Origin: Sepiola atlantica
Taxonomy: Eukaryota; Mollusca; Cephalopoda; Sepiida; Sepiolidae
Reading direction: 5' to 3'
DNA length: 64,000 nucleotides
Assembly: GCA_963556195.1 (NCBI GenBank)
Contig: CAUVYP010001200.1
Location: forward strand, 62,001 to 126,000
Below, one piece after another: positions 36,039 to 49,058 of this stretch (position 1 is its first letter; each line of letters starts with the position of its first letter). The notes below the pieces were generated by a model. The model was given only the letters and a program-made list of their open reading frames with translations, did no database searches and had not been told where the DNA came from. Both the position numbers and the translations under genes were made by a program.

Positions 36039-37898
36039 TTAGCGCGTTTTAAAGTTGATATCGCTTTTGTTTATAACTTCCATATTTATTCGAATTGTGC
36101 AGCGAAACTTTGCAGACAGTCGCGGATAGGCCTTTTCTACTGAAGTACCAAGTTACAGAAGTGCAGCTTTTGTACTGGCGGAGATATGTCGATACAAACT
36201 GAATACGCAAACTATCAACAAAATTTAGTGCGATTTAAAGTGGATATCGCTTTTGTTTATAACTTCCACATTCTTTAGAATTGTGAAACGAAACTTTGCA
36301 GATATAAGCGGAGTCACAGTTTCTACTGAAGTACCAAGTTTCAGGAGTGCAGCTCTTGTACTGTCGGAGATATGTCGATACAAACTGAATACGCAAAACA
36401 TCAACAAAATTTAGCGCGTTTTAAAGTTGATATCGCTTTTGTTTATAACTTCCACATTTATTCGAATTGTGCAACGAAACTTTGCAGAAAGTCGCGGATA
36501 GGCCTTTTCTACTGAAGTACCAAGTTTCAGAAGTGCAGCTTTTGTACTGCCGGAGATATGTCGATACAAACTGAATACGCAAACTATCAACAAATTTTAG
36601 TGCGATTTAAAGTGGATATCGCTTTTGTTTATAACTTCCACATTTATTCGAATTGTGCAACAGAAATTTGCAGAAAGTCGCGGATAGGCCTTTTCTACTG
36701 AAGTACCAAGTTTCAGAAGTGCAGCTTTTGTACTGCCGGAGATATGTCGATACAAACTGAATACGCAAACTATCAACAAAATTTAGTGCGATTTAAAGTG
36801 GATATCGCTTTTGTTTATAACTTCCACATTCTTTAGAATTGTGAAACGAAACTTTGCAGATATAAGCGGAGTCACAGTTTCTACTGAAGTACCAAGTTTC
36901 AGAAGTGCAGCTCTTGTACTGTCGGAGATATGTCGATACAAACTGAATACGCAAAACATCAACACAATTTAGCGCGTTTTAAAGTTGATATCGCTTTTGT
37001 TTATAACTTCCACATTTATTCGAATTGTGCAACGAAACTTTGCACAGATTAGCGGAGTCACATTTTCTACTGAAGTACCAAGTTTCGGAAGTGCAGCTCT
37101 TGTACTGTCGGAGATATGTCGATACAAACTTAATACGCAAAACATCAACAAAATTTAGCGCGTTTTAAAGTTGATATCGCTTTTGTTTATAACTTCCACA
37201 TTTATTCGAATTGTGCAACGAAACTTTGCAGAAAGTCGCGGATAGGCCTTTTCTACTGAAGTACCAAGTTTCAGAAGTGCAGCTTTTGTACTGCCGGAGA
37301 TATGTCGATACAAACTGAATACGCAAACTATCAACAAATTTTAGTGCGATTTAAAGTGGATATCGCTTTTGTTTATAACTTCCACATTTATTCGAATTGT
37401 GCAACAGAAATTTGCAGAAAGTCGCGGATAGGCCTTTTCTACTGAAGTACCAAGTTTCAGAAGTGCAGCTTTTGTACTGCCGGAGATATGTCGATACAAA
37501 CTGAATACGCAAACTATCAACAAAATTTAGTGCGATTTAAAGTGGATATCGCTTTTGTTTATAACTTCCACATTCTTTAGAATTGTGCAACGAAACTTTG
37601 CAGAGATAAGCGGAGTCACATGTTCTACTGAAGCACCAAGTTTCAGAAGTGCAGCTCTTGTACTGTCGGAGATATGTCGATACAAACTGAATACGCAAAA
37701 CATCAACAAAATTTAGCGCGTTTTAAAGTTGATATCGCTTTTGTTTATAACTTCCACATTTATTCGAATTGTGCAACGAAACTTTGCACAGATTAGCGGA
37801 GTCACATTTTCTACTGAAGTACCAAGTTTCGGAAGTGCAGCTCTTGTACTGCCGGAGATATGTCGATACAAACTGAATACGCAAAACATCAACAAAAT
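36039..37898. repeat. HOR unit: G B C A B D' C A E F (10 monomers)
   Basis: The canonical 7-mer expanded by a B-C-A cassette. Private changes: GTGCAGCGAAAC in G, TTCAGGAGTGC in the first B and ACTTAATACGC in D'. Confidence 0.88.
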
Positions 37899-39200
37899 TT
37901 AGCGCGTTTTAAAGTTGATATCGCTTTTGTTTATAACTTCCATATTTATTCGAATTGTGCAACGAAACTTTGCAGACAGTCGCGGATAGGCCTTTTCTAC
38001 TGAAGTACCAAGTTACAGAAGTGCAGCTTTTGTACTGGCGGAGATATGTCGATACAAACTGAATACGCAAACTATCAACAAAATTTAGTGCGATTTAAAG
38101 TGGATATCGCTTTTGTTTATAACTTCCACATTCTTTAGAATTGTGAAACGAAACTTTGCAGATATAAGCGGAGTCACAGTTTCTACTGAAGTACCAAGTT
38201 TCAGAAGTGCAGCTCTTGTACTGTCGGAGATATGTCGATACAAACTGAATACGCAAAACATCAACAAAATTTAGCGCGTTTTAAAGTTGATATCGCTTTT
38301 GTTTATAACTTCCACATTTATTCGAATTGTGCAACGAAACTTTGCACAGATTAGCGGAGTCACATTTTCTACTGAAGTACCAAGTTTCGGAAGTGCAGCT
38401 CTTGTACTGTCGGAGATATGTCGATACAAACTGAATACGCAAAACATCAACTAAATTTAGCGCGTTTTAAAGTTGATATCGCTTTTGTTTATAACTTCCA
38501 CATTTATTCGAATTGTGCAACGAAACTTTGCAGAAAGTCGCGGATAGGCCTTTTCCACTGAAGTACCAAGTTTCAGAAGTGCAGCTTTTGTACTGCCGGA
38601 GATATGTCGATACAAACTGAATACGCAAACTATCAACAAATTTTAGTGCGATTTAAAGTGGATATCGCTTTTGTTTATAACTTCCACATTTATTCGAATT
38701 GTGCAACAGAAATTTGCAGAAAGTCGCGGATAGGCCTTTTCTACTGAAGTACCAAGTTTCAGAAGTGCAGCTTTTGTACTGCCGGAGATATGTCGATACA
38801 AACTGAATACGCAAACTATCAACAAAATTTAGTGCGATTTAAAGTGGATATCGCTTTTGTTTATAACTTCCACATTCTTTAGAATTGTGCAACGAAACTT
38901 TGCAGAGATAAGCGGAGTCACATGTTCTACTGAAGCACCAAGTTTCAGAAGTGCAGCTCTTGTACTGTCGGAGATATGTCGATACAAACTGAATACGCAA
39001 AACATCAACAAAATTTAGCGCGTTTTAAAGTTGATATCGCTTTTGTTTATAACTTCCACATTTATTCGAATTGTGCAACGAAACTTTGCACAGATTAGCG
39101 GAGTCACATTTTCTACTGAAGTACCAAGTTTCGGAAGTGCAGCTCTTGTACTGCCGGAGATATGTCGATACAAACTGAATACGCAAAACATCAACAAAAT
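37899..39200. repeat. HOR unit: G B D' C A E F (canonical 7-mer)
   Basis: The D' ends CAACTAAATTT (T at 38452) and C has TTTTCCACTG. Both markers recur exactly 1302 bp later, so this unit and the next derive from one duplication. Confidence 0.9.
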
Positions 39201-40688
39201 TTAGCGCGTTTTAAAGTTGATATCGCTTTTGTTTATAACTTCCATATTTATTCGAATTGTGCAACGAAACTTTGCAGACAGTCGCGGATAGGCCTTTTCT
39301 ACTGAAGTACCAAGTTACAGAAGTGCAGCTTTTGTACTGGCGGAGATATGTCGATACAAACTGAATACGCAAACTATCAACAAAATTTAGTGCGATTTAA
39401 AGTGGATATCGCTTTTGTTTATAACTTCCACATTCTTTAGAATTGTGAAACGAAACTTTGCAGATATAAGCGGAGTCACAGTTTCTACTGAAGTACCAAG
39501 TTTCAGAAGTGCAGCTCTTGTACTGTCGGAGATATGTCGATACAAACTGAATACGCAAAACATCAACAAAATTTAGCGCGTTTTAAAGTTGATATCGCTT
39601 TTGTTTATAACTTCCACATTTATTCGAATTGTGCAACGAAACTTTGCACAGATTAGCGGAGTCACATTTTCTACTGAAGTACCAAGTTTCGGAAGTGCAG
39701 CTCTTGTACTGTCGGAGATATGTCGATACAAACTGAATACGCAAAACATCAACTAAATTTAGCGCGTTTTAAAGTTGATATCGCTTTTGTTTATAACTTC
39801 CACATTTATTCGAATTGTGCAACGAAACTTTGCAGAAAGTCGCGGATAGGCCTTTTCCACTGAAGTACCAAGTTTCAGAAGTGCAGCTTTTGTACTGCCG
39901 GAGATATGTCGATACAAACTGAATACGCAAACTATCAACAAATTTTAGTGCGATTTAAAGTGGATATCGCTTTTGTTTATAACTTCCACATTTATTCGAA
40001 TTGTGCAACAGAAATTTGCAGAAAGTCGCGGATAGGCCTTTTCTACTGAAGTACCAAGTTTCAGAAGTGCAGCTTTTGTACTGCCGGAGATATGTCGATA
40101 CAAACTGAATACGCAAACTATCAACAAAATTTAGTGCGATTTAAAGTGGATATCGCTTTTGTTTATAACTTCCACATTCTTTAGAATTGTGAAACGAAAC
40201 TTTGCAGATATAAGCGGAGTCACATGTTCTACTGAAGTACCAAGTTTCAGAAGTGCAGCTCTTGTACTGTCGGAGATATGTCGATACAAACTGAATACGC
40301 AAAACATCAACAAAATTTAGCGCGTTTTAAAGTTGATATCGCTTTTGTTTATAACTTCCACATTTATTCGAATTGTGCAACGAAACTTTGCACAGATTAG
40401 CGGAGTCACATTTTCTACTGAAGTACCAAGTTTCGGAAGTGCAGCTCTTGTACTGTCGGAGATATGTCGATACAAACTGAATACGCAAAACATCAACAAA
40501 ATTTAGCGCGTTTTAAAGTGGATATCGATTTTGTTTATAACTTCCACATTTATTCGAATTGTGCAACGAAACTTTGCACAGATTAGCGGAGTCACATGTT
40601 CTACTGAAGTACCAAGTTTCGGAAGTGCAGCTCTTGTACTGCCGGAGATATGTCGATACAAACTGAATACGCAAAACATCAACAAAAT
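39201..40688. repeat. HOR unit: G B D' C A B/E-mosaic D' F2 (8 monomers)
   Basis: The first five monomers copy 37899-38828, including the marker T at 39754. The B-like monomer at 40131 carries CACATGTTC (the E form) but GAAGTACC (the B form). Ends in F2. Confidence 0.88.
40503..40688. repeat. Monomer type F2 (beta clade, mosaic head)
   Basis: F-like copy with a mosaic head: GCGCGTTTTAAAG continues as TGGATATCGATTTTG (the A2 form), and the middle has CACATGTTC (the E form). Present at 40503 and 43293, exactly 2790 bp apart, each followed by G-E-F-G. The second copy comes from a segmental duplication. Confidence 0.9.
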
Positions 40689-41246
40689 TTAGCGCGTTTT
40701 AAAGTTGATATCGCTTTTGTTTATAACTTCCATATTTATTCGAATTGTGCAACGAAACTTTGCAGACAGTCGCGGATAGGCCTTTTCTACTGAAGTACCA
40801 AGTTACAGAAGTGCAGCTTTTGTACTGGCGGAGATATGTCGATACAAACTGAATACGCAAACTATCAACAAAATTTAGTGCGATTTAAAGTGGATATCGC
40901 TTTTGTTTATAACTTCCACATTCTTTAGAATTGTGCAACGAAACTTTGCAGAGATAAGCGGAGTCACATTTTCTACTGAAGCACCAAGTTTCAGAAGTGC
41001 AGCTCTTGTACTGTCGGAGATATGTCGATACAAACTGAATACGCAAAACATCAACAAAATTTAGCGCGTTTTAAAGTTGATATCGCTTTTGTTTATAACT
41101 TCCACATTTATTCGAATTGTGCAATGAAACTTTGCACAGATTAGCGGAGTCACATTTTCTACTGAAGTACCAAGTTTCGGAAGTGCAGCTCTTGTACTGC
41201 CGGAGATATGTCGATACAAACTGAATACGCAAAACATCAACAAAAT
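40689..41246. repeat. HOR unit: G E F (3 monomers, 558 bp)
   Basis: Shortest G-to-G unit. The E has CACATTTTC instead of CACATGTTC. The F has CAATGAAAC, absent in the duplicate at 43851. Confidence 0.9.
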
Positions 41247-43478
41247 TTAGCGCGTTTTAAAGTTGATATCGCTTTTGTTTATAACTTCCATATTTATTCG
41301 AATTGTGCAACGAAACTTTGCAGACAGTCGCGGATAGGCCTTTTCTACTGAAGTACCAAGTTACAGAAGTGCAGCTTTTGTACTGGCGGAGATATGTCGA
41401 TACAAACTGAATACGCAAACTATCAACAAAATTTAGTGCGATTTAAAGTGGATATCGCTTTTGTTTATAACTTCCACATTCTTTAGAATTGTGAAACGAA
41501 ACTTTGCAGATATAAGCGGAGTCACATTTTCTACTGAAGTACCAAGTTTCAGAAGTGCAGCTCTTGTACTGTCGGAGATATGTCGATACAAACTGAATAC
41601 GCAAAACATCAACAAAATTTAGCGCGTTTTAAAGTTGATATCGCTTTTGTTTATAACTTCCACATTTATTCGAATTGTGCAACGAAACTTTGCACAGATT
41701 AGCGGAGTCACATTTTCTACTGAAGTACCAAGTTTCGGAAGTGCAGCTCTTGTACTGTCGGAGATATGTCGATACAAACTGAATACGCAAAACATCAACA
41801 AAATTTAGCGCGTTTTAAAGTTGATATCGCTTTTGTTTATAACTTCCACATTTATTCGAATTGTGCAACGAAACTTTGCAGAAAGTCGCGGATAGGCCTT
41901 TTCTACTGAAGTACCAAGTTTCAGAAGTGCAGCTTTTGTACTGCCGGAGATATGTCGATACAAACTGAATACGCAAACTATCAACAAATTTTAGTGCGAT
42001 TTAAAGTGGATATCGCTTTTGTTTATAACTTTCACATTTATTCGAATTGTGCAACAGAAATTTGCAGAAAGTCGCGGATAGGCCTTTTCTACTGAAGTAC
42101 CAAGTTTCAGAAGTGCAGCTTTTGTACTGCCGGAGATATGTCGATACAAACTGAATACGCAAACTATCAACAAAATTTAGTGCGATTTAAAGTGGATATC
42201 GCTTTTGTTTATAACTTCCACATTCTTTAGAATTGTGAAACGAAACTTTGCAGATATAAGCGGAGTCACAGTTTCTACTGAAGTACCAAGTTTCAGAAGT
42301 GCAGCTTTTGTACTGTCGGAGATATGTCGATACAAACTGAATACGCAAAACATCAACAAAATTTAGCGCGTTTTAAAGTTGATATCGCTTTTGTTTATAA
42401 CTTCCACATTTATTCGAATTGTGCAACGAAACTTTGCACAGATTAGCGGAGTCACATTTTCTACTGAAGTACCAAGTTTCGGAAGTGCAGCTCTTGTACT
42501 GTCGGAGATATGTCGATACAAACTGAATACGCAAAACATCAACAAAATTTAGCGCGTTTTAAAGTTGATATCGCTTTTGTTTATAACTTCCACATTTATT
42601 CGAATTGTGCAACGAAACTTTGCAGAAAGTCGCGGATAGGCCTTTTCTACTGAAGTACCAAGTTTCAGAAGTGCAGCTTTTGTACTGCCGGAGATATGTC
42701 GATACAAACTGAATACGCAAACTATCAACAAATTTTAGTGCGATTTAAAGTGGATATCGCTTTTGTTTATAACTTCCACATTTATTCGAATTGTGCAACA
42801 GAAATTTGCAGAAAGTCGCGGATAGGCCTTTTCTACTGAAGTACCAAGTTTCAGAAGTGCAGCTTTTGTACTGCCGGAGATATGTCGATACAAACTGAAT
42901 ACGCAAACTATCAACAAAATTTAGTGCGATTTAAAGTGGATATCGCTTTTGTTTATAACTTCCACATTCTTTAGAATTGTGAAACGAAACTTTGCAGATA
43001 TAAGCGGAGTCACAGTTTCTACTGAAGTACCAAGTTTCAGAAGTGCAGCTCTTGTACTGTCGGAGATATGTCGATACAAACTGAATACGCAAAACATCAA
43101 CAAAATTTAGCGCGTTTTAAAGTTGATATCGCTTTTGTTTATAACTTCCACATTTATTCGAATTGTGCAACGAAACTTTGCACAGATTAGCGGAGTCACA
43201 TTTTCTACTGAAGTACCAAGTTTCGGAAGTGCAGCTCTTGTACTGTCGGAGATATGTCGATACAAACTGAATACGCAAAACATCAACAAAATTTAGCGCG
43301 TTTTAAAGTGGATATCGATTTTGTTTATAACTTCCACATTTATTCGAATTGTGCAACGAAACTTTGCACAGATTAGCGGAGTCACATGTTCTACTGAAGT
43401 ACCAAGTTTCGGAAGTGCAGCTCTTGTACTGCCGGAGATATGTCGATACAAACTGAATACGCAAAACATCAACAAAAT
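41247..43478. repeat. HOR unit: G B2 D' C A B D' C A B D' F2 (12 monomers)
   Basis: First unit with B2. The A at 41991 has AACTTTCAC and the B at 42177 has GCTTTTGTACTGTCGG; both markers recur 2790 bp later and again at 49803 and 49989. Confidence 0.89.
41433..41618. repeat. Monomer type B2 (beta clade), exemplar
   Basis: Type B with CACATTTTC instead of CACAGTTTC. B2 first appears here and follows almost every G from here to the right end; ordinary B persists only in internal positions (42177, 42921, 44967, 49989). This is a clean marker of regional homogenisation. Confidence 0.9.
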
Positions 43479-44036
43479 TTAGCGCGTTTTAAAGTTGATA
43501 TCGCTTTTGTTTATAACTTCCATATTTATTCGAATTGTGCAACGAAACTTTGCAGACAGTCGCGGATAGGCCTTTTCTACTGAAGTACCAAGTTACAGAA
43601 GTGCAGCTTTTGTACTGGCGGAGATATGTCGATACAAACTGAATACGCAAACTATCAACAAAATTTAGTGCGATTTAAAGTGGATATCGCTTTTGTTTAT
43701 AACTTCCACATTCTTTAGAATTGTGCAACGAAACTTTGCAGAGATAAGCGGAGTCACATTTTCTACTGAAGCACCAAGTTTCAGAAGTGCAGCTCTTGTA
43801 CTGTCGGAGATATGTCGATACAAACTGAATACGCAAAACATCAACAAAATTTAGCGCGTTTTAAAGTTGATATCGCTTTTGTTTATAACTTCCACATTTA
43901 TTCGAATTGTGCAACGAAACTTTGCACAGATTAGCGGAGTCACATTTTCTACTGAAGTACCAAGTTTCGGAAGTGCAGCTCTTGTACTGCCGGAGATATG
44001 TCGATACAAACTGAATACGCAAAACATCAACAAAAT
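43479..44036. repeat. HOR unit: G E F (3 monomers, 558 bp)
   Basis: Duplicate of 40689-41246 at 15 monomers distance, with the E variant CACATTTTC but with the normal CAACGAAAC in F. Confidence 0.9.
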
Positions 44037-46082
44037 TTAGCGCGTTTTAAAGTTGATATCGCTTTTGTTTATAACTTCCATATTTATTCGAATTGTGCAA
44101 CGAAACTTTGCAGACAGTCGCGGATAGGCCTTTTCTACTGAAGTACCAAGTTACAGAAGTGCAGCTTTTGTACTGGCGGAGATATGTCGATACAAACTGA
44201 ATACGCAAACTATCAACAAAATTTAGTGCGATTTAAAGTGGATATCGCTTTTGTTTATAACTTCCACATTCTTTAGAATTGTGAAACGAAACTTTGCAGA
44301 TATAAGCGGAGTCACATTTTCTACTGAAGTACCAAGTTTCAGAAGTGCAGCTCTTGTACTGTCGGAGATATGTCGATACAAACTGAATACGCAAAACATC
44401 AACAAAATTTAGCGCGTTTTAAAGTTGATATCGCTTTTGTTTATAACTTCCACATTTATTCGAATTGTGCAACGAAACTTTGCACAGATTAGCGGAGTCA
44501 CATTTTCTACTGAAGTACCAAGTTTCGGAAGTGCAGCTCTTGTACTGTCGGAGATATGTCGATACAAACTGAATACGCAAAACATCAACAAAATTTAGCG
44601 CGTTTTAAAGTTGATATCGCTTTTGTTTATAACTTCCACATTTATTCGAATTGTGCAACGAAACTTTGCAGAAAGTCGCGGATAGGCCTTTTCTACTGAA
44701 GTACCAAGTTTCAGAAGTGCAGCTTTTGTACTGCCGGAGATATGTCGATACAAACTGAATACGCAAACTATCAACAAATTTTAGTGCGATTTAAAGTGGA
44801 TATCGCTTTTGTTTATAACTTTCACATTTATTCGAATTGTGCAACAGAAATTTGCAGAAAGTCGCGGATAGGCCTTTTCTACTGAAGTACCAAGTTTCAG
44901 AAGTGCAGCTTTTGTACTGCCGGAGATATGTCGATACAAACTGAATACGCAAACTATCAACAAAATTTAGTGCGATTTAAAGTGGATATCGCATTTGTTT
45001 ATAACTTCCACATTCTTTAGAATTGTGCAACGAAACTTTGCAGATATAAGCGGAGTCACAGTTTCTACTGAAGTACCAAGTTTCAGAAGTGCAGCTTTTG
45101 TACTGTCGGAGATATGTCGATACAAACTGAATACGCAAAACATCAACAAAATTTAGCGCGTTTTAAAGTTGATATCGCTTTTGTTTATAACTTCCACATT
45201 TATTCGAATTGTGCAACGAAACTTTGCACAGATTAGCGGAGTCACATTTTCTACTGAAGTACCAAGTTTCGGAAGTGCAGCTCTTGTACTGTCGGAGATA
45301 TGTCGATACAAACTGAATACGCAAAACATCAACAAAATTTAGCGCGTTTTAAAGTTGATATCGCTTTTGTTTATAACTTCCACATTTATTCGAATTGTGC
45401 AACGAAACTTTGCAGAAAGTCGCGGATAGGCCTTTTCTACTGAAGTACCAAGTTTCAGAAGTGCAGCTTTTGTACTGCCGGAGATATGTCGATACAAACT
45501 GAATACGCAAACTATCAACAAATTTTAGTGCGATTTAAAGTGGATATCGCTTTTGTTTATAACTTCCACATTTATTCGAATTGTGCAACAGAAATTTGCA
45601 GAAAGTCGCGGATAGGCCTTTTCTACTGAAGTACCAAGTTTCAGAAGTGCAGCTTTTGTACTGCCGGAGATATGTCGATACAAACTGAATACGCAAACTA
45701 TCAACAAAATTTAGTGCGATTTAAAGTGGATATCGCTTTTGTTTATAACTTCCACATTCTTTAGAATTGTGCAACGAAACTTTGCAGAGATAAGCGGAGT
45801 CACATGTTCTACTGAAGCACCAAGTTTCAGAAGTGCAGCTCTTGTACTGTCGGAGATATGTCGATACAAACTGAATACGCAAAACATCAACAAAATTTAG
45901 CGCGTTTTAAAGTTGATATCGCTTTTGTTTATAACTTCCACATTTATTCGAATTGTGCAACGAAACTTTGCACAGATTAGCGGAGTCACATTTTCTACTG
46001 AAGTACCAAGTTTCGGAAGTGCAGCTCTTGTACTGCCGGAGATATGTCGATACAAACTGAATACGCAAAACATCAACAAAAT
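44037..46082. repeat. HOR unit: G B2 D' C A B D' C A E F (11 monomers)
   Basis: The first nine monomers duplicate 41247-42920; then the order changes from B to E. The B at 44967 has two private changes, ATCGCATTTG and GTGCAACG. Confidence 0.89.
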
Positions 46083-47570
46083 TTAGCGCGTTTTAAAGTT
46101 GATATCGCTTTTGTTTATAACTTCCATATTTATTCGAATTGTGCAACGAAACTTTGCAGACAGTCGCGGATAGGCCTTTTCTACTGAAGTACCAAGTTAC
46201 AGAAGTGCAGCTTTTGTACTGGCGGAGATATGTCGATACAAACTGATTACGCAAACTATCAACAAAATTTAGTGCGATTTAAAGTGGATATCGCTTTTGT
46301 TTATAACTTCCACATTCTTTAGAATTGTGAAACGAAACTTTGCAGATATAAGCGGAGTCACATTTTCTACTGAAGTACCAAGTTTCAGAAGTGCAGCTCT
46401 TGTACTGTCGGAGATATGTCGATACAAACTGAATACGCAAAACATCAACAAAATTTAGCGCGTTTTAAAGTTGATATCGCTTTTGTTTATAACTTCCACA
46501 TTTATTCGAATTGTGCAACGAAACTTTGCACAGATTAGCGGAGTCACATTTTCTACTGAAGTACCAAGTTTCGGAAGTGCAGCTCTTGTACTGTCGGAGA
46601 TATGTCGATACAAACTGAATACGCAAAACATCAACAAAATTTAGCGCGTTTTAAAGTTGATATCGCTTTTGTTTATAACTTCCACATTTATTCGAATTGT
46701 GCAACGAAACTTTGCAGAAAGTCGCGGATAGGCCTTTTCTACTGAAGTACCAAGTTTCAGAAGTGCAGCTTTTGTACTGCCGGAGATATGTCGATACAAA
46801 CTGAATACGCAAACTATCAACAAATTTTAGTGCGATTTAAAGTGGATATCGATTTTGTTTATAACTTCCACATTTATTCGATTTGTGCAACAGAAATTTG
46901 CAGAAAGTCGCGGATAGGCCTTTTCTACTGAAGTACCAAGTTTCAGAAGTGCAGCTTTTGTACTGCCGGAGATATGTCGATACAAACTGAATACGCAAAC
47001 TATCAACAAATTTTAGTGCGATTTAAAGTGGATATTGCTTTTGTTTATAACTTCCACATTTATTCGAATTGTGCAACAGAAATTTGCAGAAAGTCGCGGA
47101 TAGGCCTTTTCTACTGAAGTACCAAGTTTCAGAAGTGCAGCTTTTGTACTGCCGGAGATATGTCGATACAAACTGAATACGCAAACTATCAACAAAATTT
47201 AGTGCGATTTAAAGTGGATATCGCTTTTGTTTATAACTTCCACATTCTTTAGAATTGTGCAACGAAACTTTGCAGAGATAAGCGGAGTCACATGTTCTAC
47301 TGAAGCACCAAGTTTCAGAAGTGCAGCTCTTGTACTGTCGGAGATATGTCGATACAAACTGAATACGCAAAACATCAACAAAATTTAGCGCGTTTTAAAG
47401 TTGATGTCGCTTTTGTTTATAACTTCCACATTTATTCGAATTGTGCAACGAAACTTTGCACAGATTAGCGGAGTCACATTTTCTACTGAAGTACCAAGTT
47501 TCGGAAGTGCAGCTCTTGTACTGCCTGAGATATGTCGATACAAACTGAATACGCAAAACATCAACAAAAT
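46083..47570. repeat. HOR unit: G B2 D' C A2 A E F (8-mer, 1488 bp)
   Basis: First of four exact-order 8-mers. The F has GATGTCGC, shared with the 8-mers at 47571 and 51105. Private changes: CTGATTACGC in G, GATATTGC in A and TGCCTGAG in F. Confidence 0.92.
46827..47012. repeat. Monomer type A2 (alpha clade), exemplar
   Basis: A type A copy with two linked substitutions: ATCGATTTTG (normally ATCGCTTTTG) and ATTCGATTTG (normally ATTCGAATTG), the second breaking the 8-bp palindrome. A2 occurs only from here rightward (46827, 48315, 51849, 57243, 59475, 61149, 63567), always between C and A. It marks the 8-mer and 9-mer HOR family. Confidence 0.92.
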
Positions 47571-49058
47571 TTAGCGCGTTTTAAAGTTGATATCGCTTTT
47601 GTTTATAACTTCCATATTTATTCGAATTGTGCAACGAAACTTTGCAGACAGTCGCGGATAGGCCTTTTCTACTGAAGTACCAAGTTACAGAAGTGCAGCT
47701 TTTGTACTGGCGGAGATATGTCGATACAAACTGAATACGCAAACTATCAACAAAATTTAGTGCGATTTAAAGTGGATATCGCTTTTGTTTATAACTTCCA
47801 CATTCTTTAGAATTGTGAAACGAAACTTTGCAGATATAAGCGGAGTCACATTTTCTACTGAAGTACCAAGTTTCAGAAGTGCAGCTCTTGTACTGTCGGA
47901 GATATGTCGATACAAACTGAATACGCAAAACATCAACAAAATTTAGCGCGTTTTAAAGTTGATATCGCTTTTGTTTATAACTTCCACATTTATTCGAATT
48001 GTGCAACGAAACTTTGCACAGATTAGCGGAGTCACATTTTCTACTGAAGTACCAAGTTTCGGAAGTGCAGCTCTTGTACTGTCGGAGATATGTCGATACA
48101 AACTGAATACGCAAAACATCAACAAAATTTAGCGCGTTTTAAAGTTGATATCGCTTTTGTTTATAACTTCCACATTTATTCGAATTGTGCAACGAAACTT
48201 TGCAGAAAGTCGCGGATAGGCCTTTTCTACTGAAGTACCAAGTTTCAGAAGTGCAGCTTTTGTACTGCCGGAGATATGTCGATACAAACTGAATACGCAA
48301 ACTATCAACAAATTTTAGTGCGATTTAAAGTGGATATCGATTTTGTTTATAACTTCCACATTTATTCGATTTGTGCAACAGAAATTTGCAGAAAGTCGCG
48401 GATAGGCCTTTTCTACTGAAGTACCAAGTTTCAGAAGTGCAGCTTTTGTACTGCCGGAGATATGTCGGTACAAACTGAATACGCAAACTATCAACAAATT
48501 TTAGTGCGATTTAAAGTGGATATCGCTTTTGTTTATAACTTCCACATTTATTCGAATTGTGCAACAGAAATTTGCAGAAAGTCGCGGATAGGCCTTTTCT
48601 ACTGAAGTACCAAGTTTCAGAAGTGCAGCTTTTGTACTGCCGGAGATATGTCGATACAAACTGAATACGCAAACTATCAACAAAATTTAGTGCGATTTAA
48701 AGTGGATATCGCTTTTGTTTATAACTTCCACATTCTTTAGAATTGTGCAACGAAACTTTGCAGAGATAAGCGGAGTCACATGTTCTACTGAAGCACCAAG
48801 TTTCAGAAGTGCAGCTCTTGTACTGTCGGAGATATGTCGATACAAACTGAATACGCAAAACATCAACAAAATTTAGCGCGTTTTAAAGTTGATGTCGCTT
48901 TTGTTTATAACTTCCACATTTATTCGAATTGTGCAACGAAACTTTGCACAGATTAGCGGAGTCACATTTTCTACTGAAGTACCAAGTTTCGGAAGTGCAG
49001 CTCTTGTACTGCCGGAGATATGTCGATACAAACTGAATACGCAAAACATCAACAAAAT
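47571..49058. repeat. HOR unit: G B2 D' C A2 A E F (8-mer, 1488 bp)
   Basis: Tandem copy of the previous 8-mer with the GATGTCGC marker in F. A2 has the private change GTCGGTACAAAC. Confidence 0.92.
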
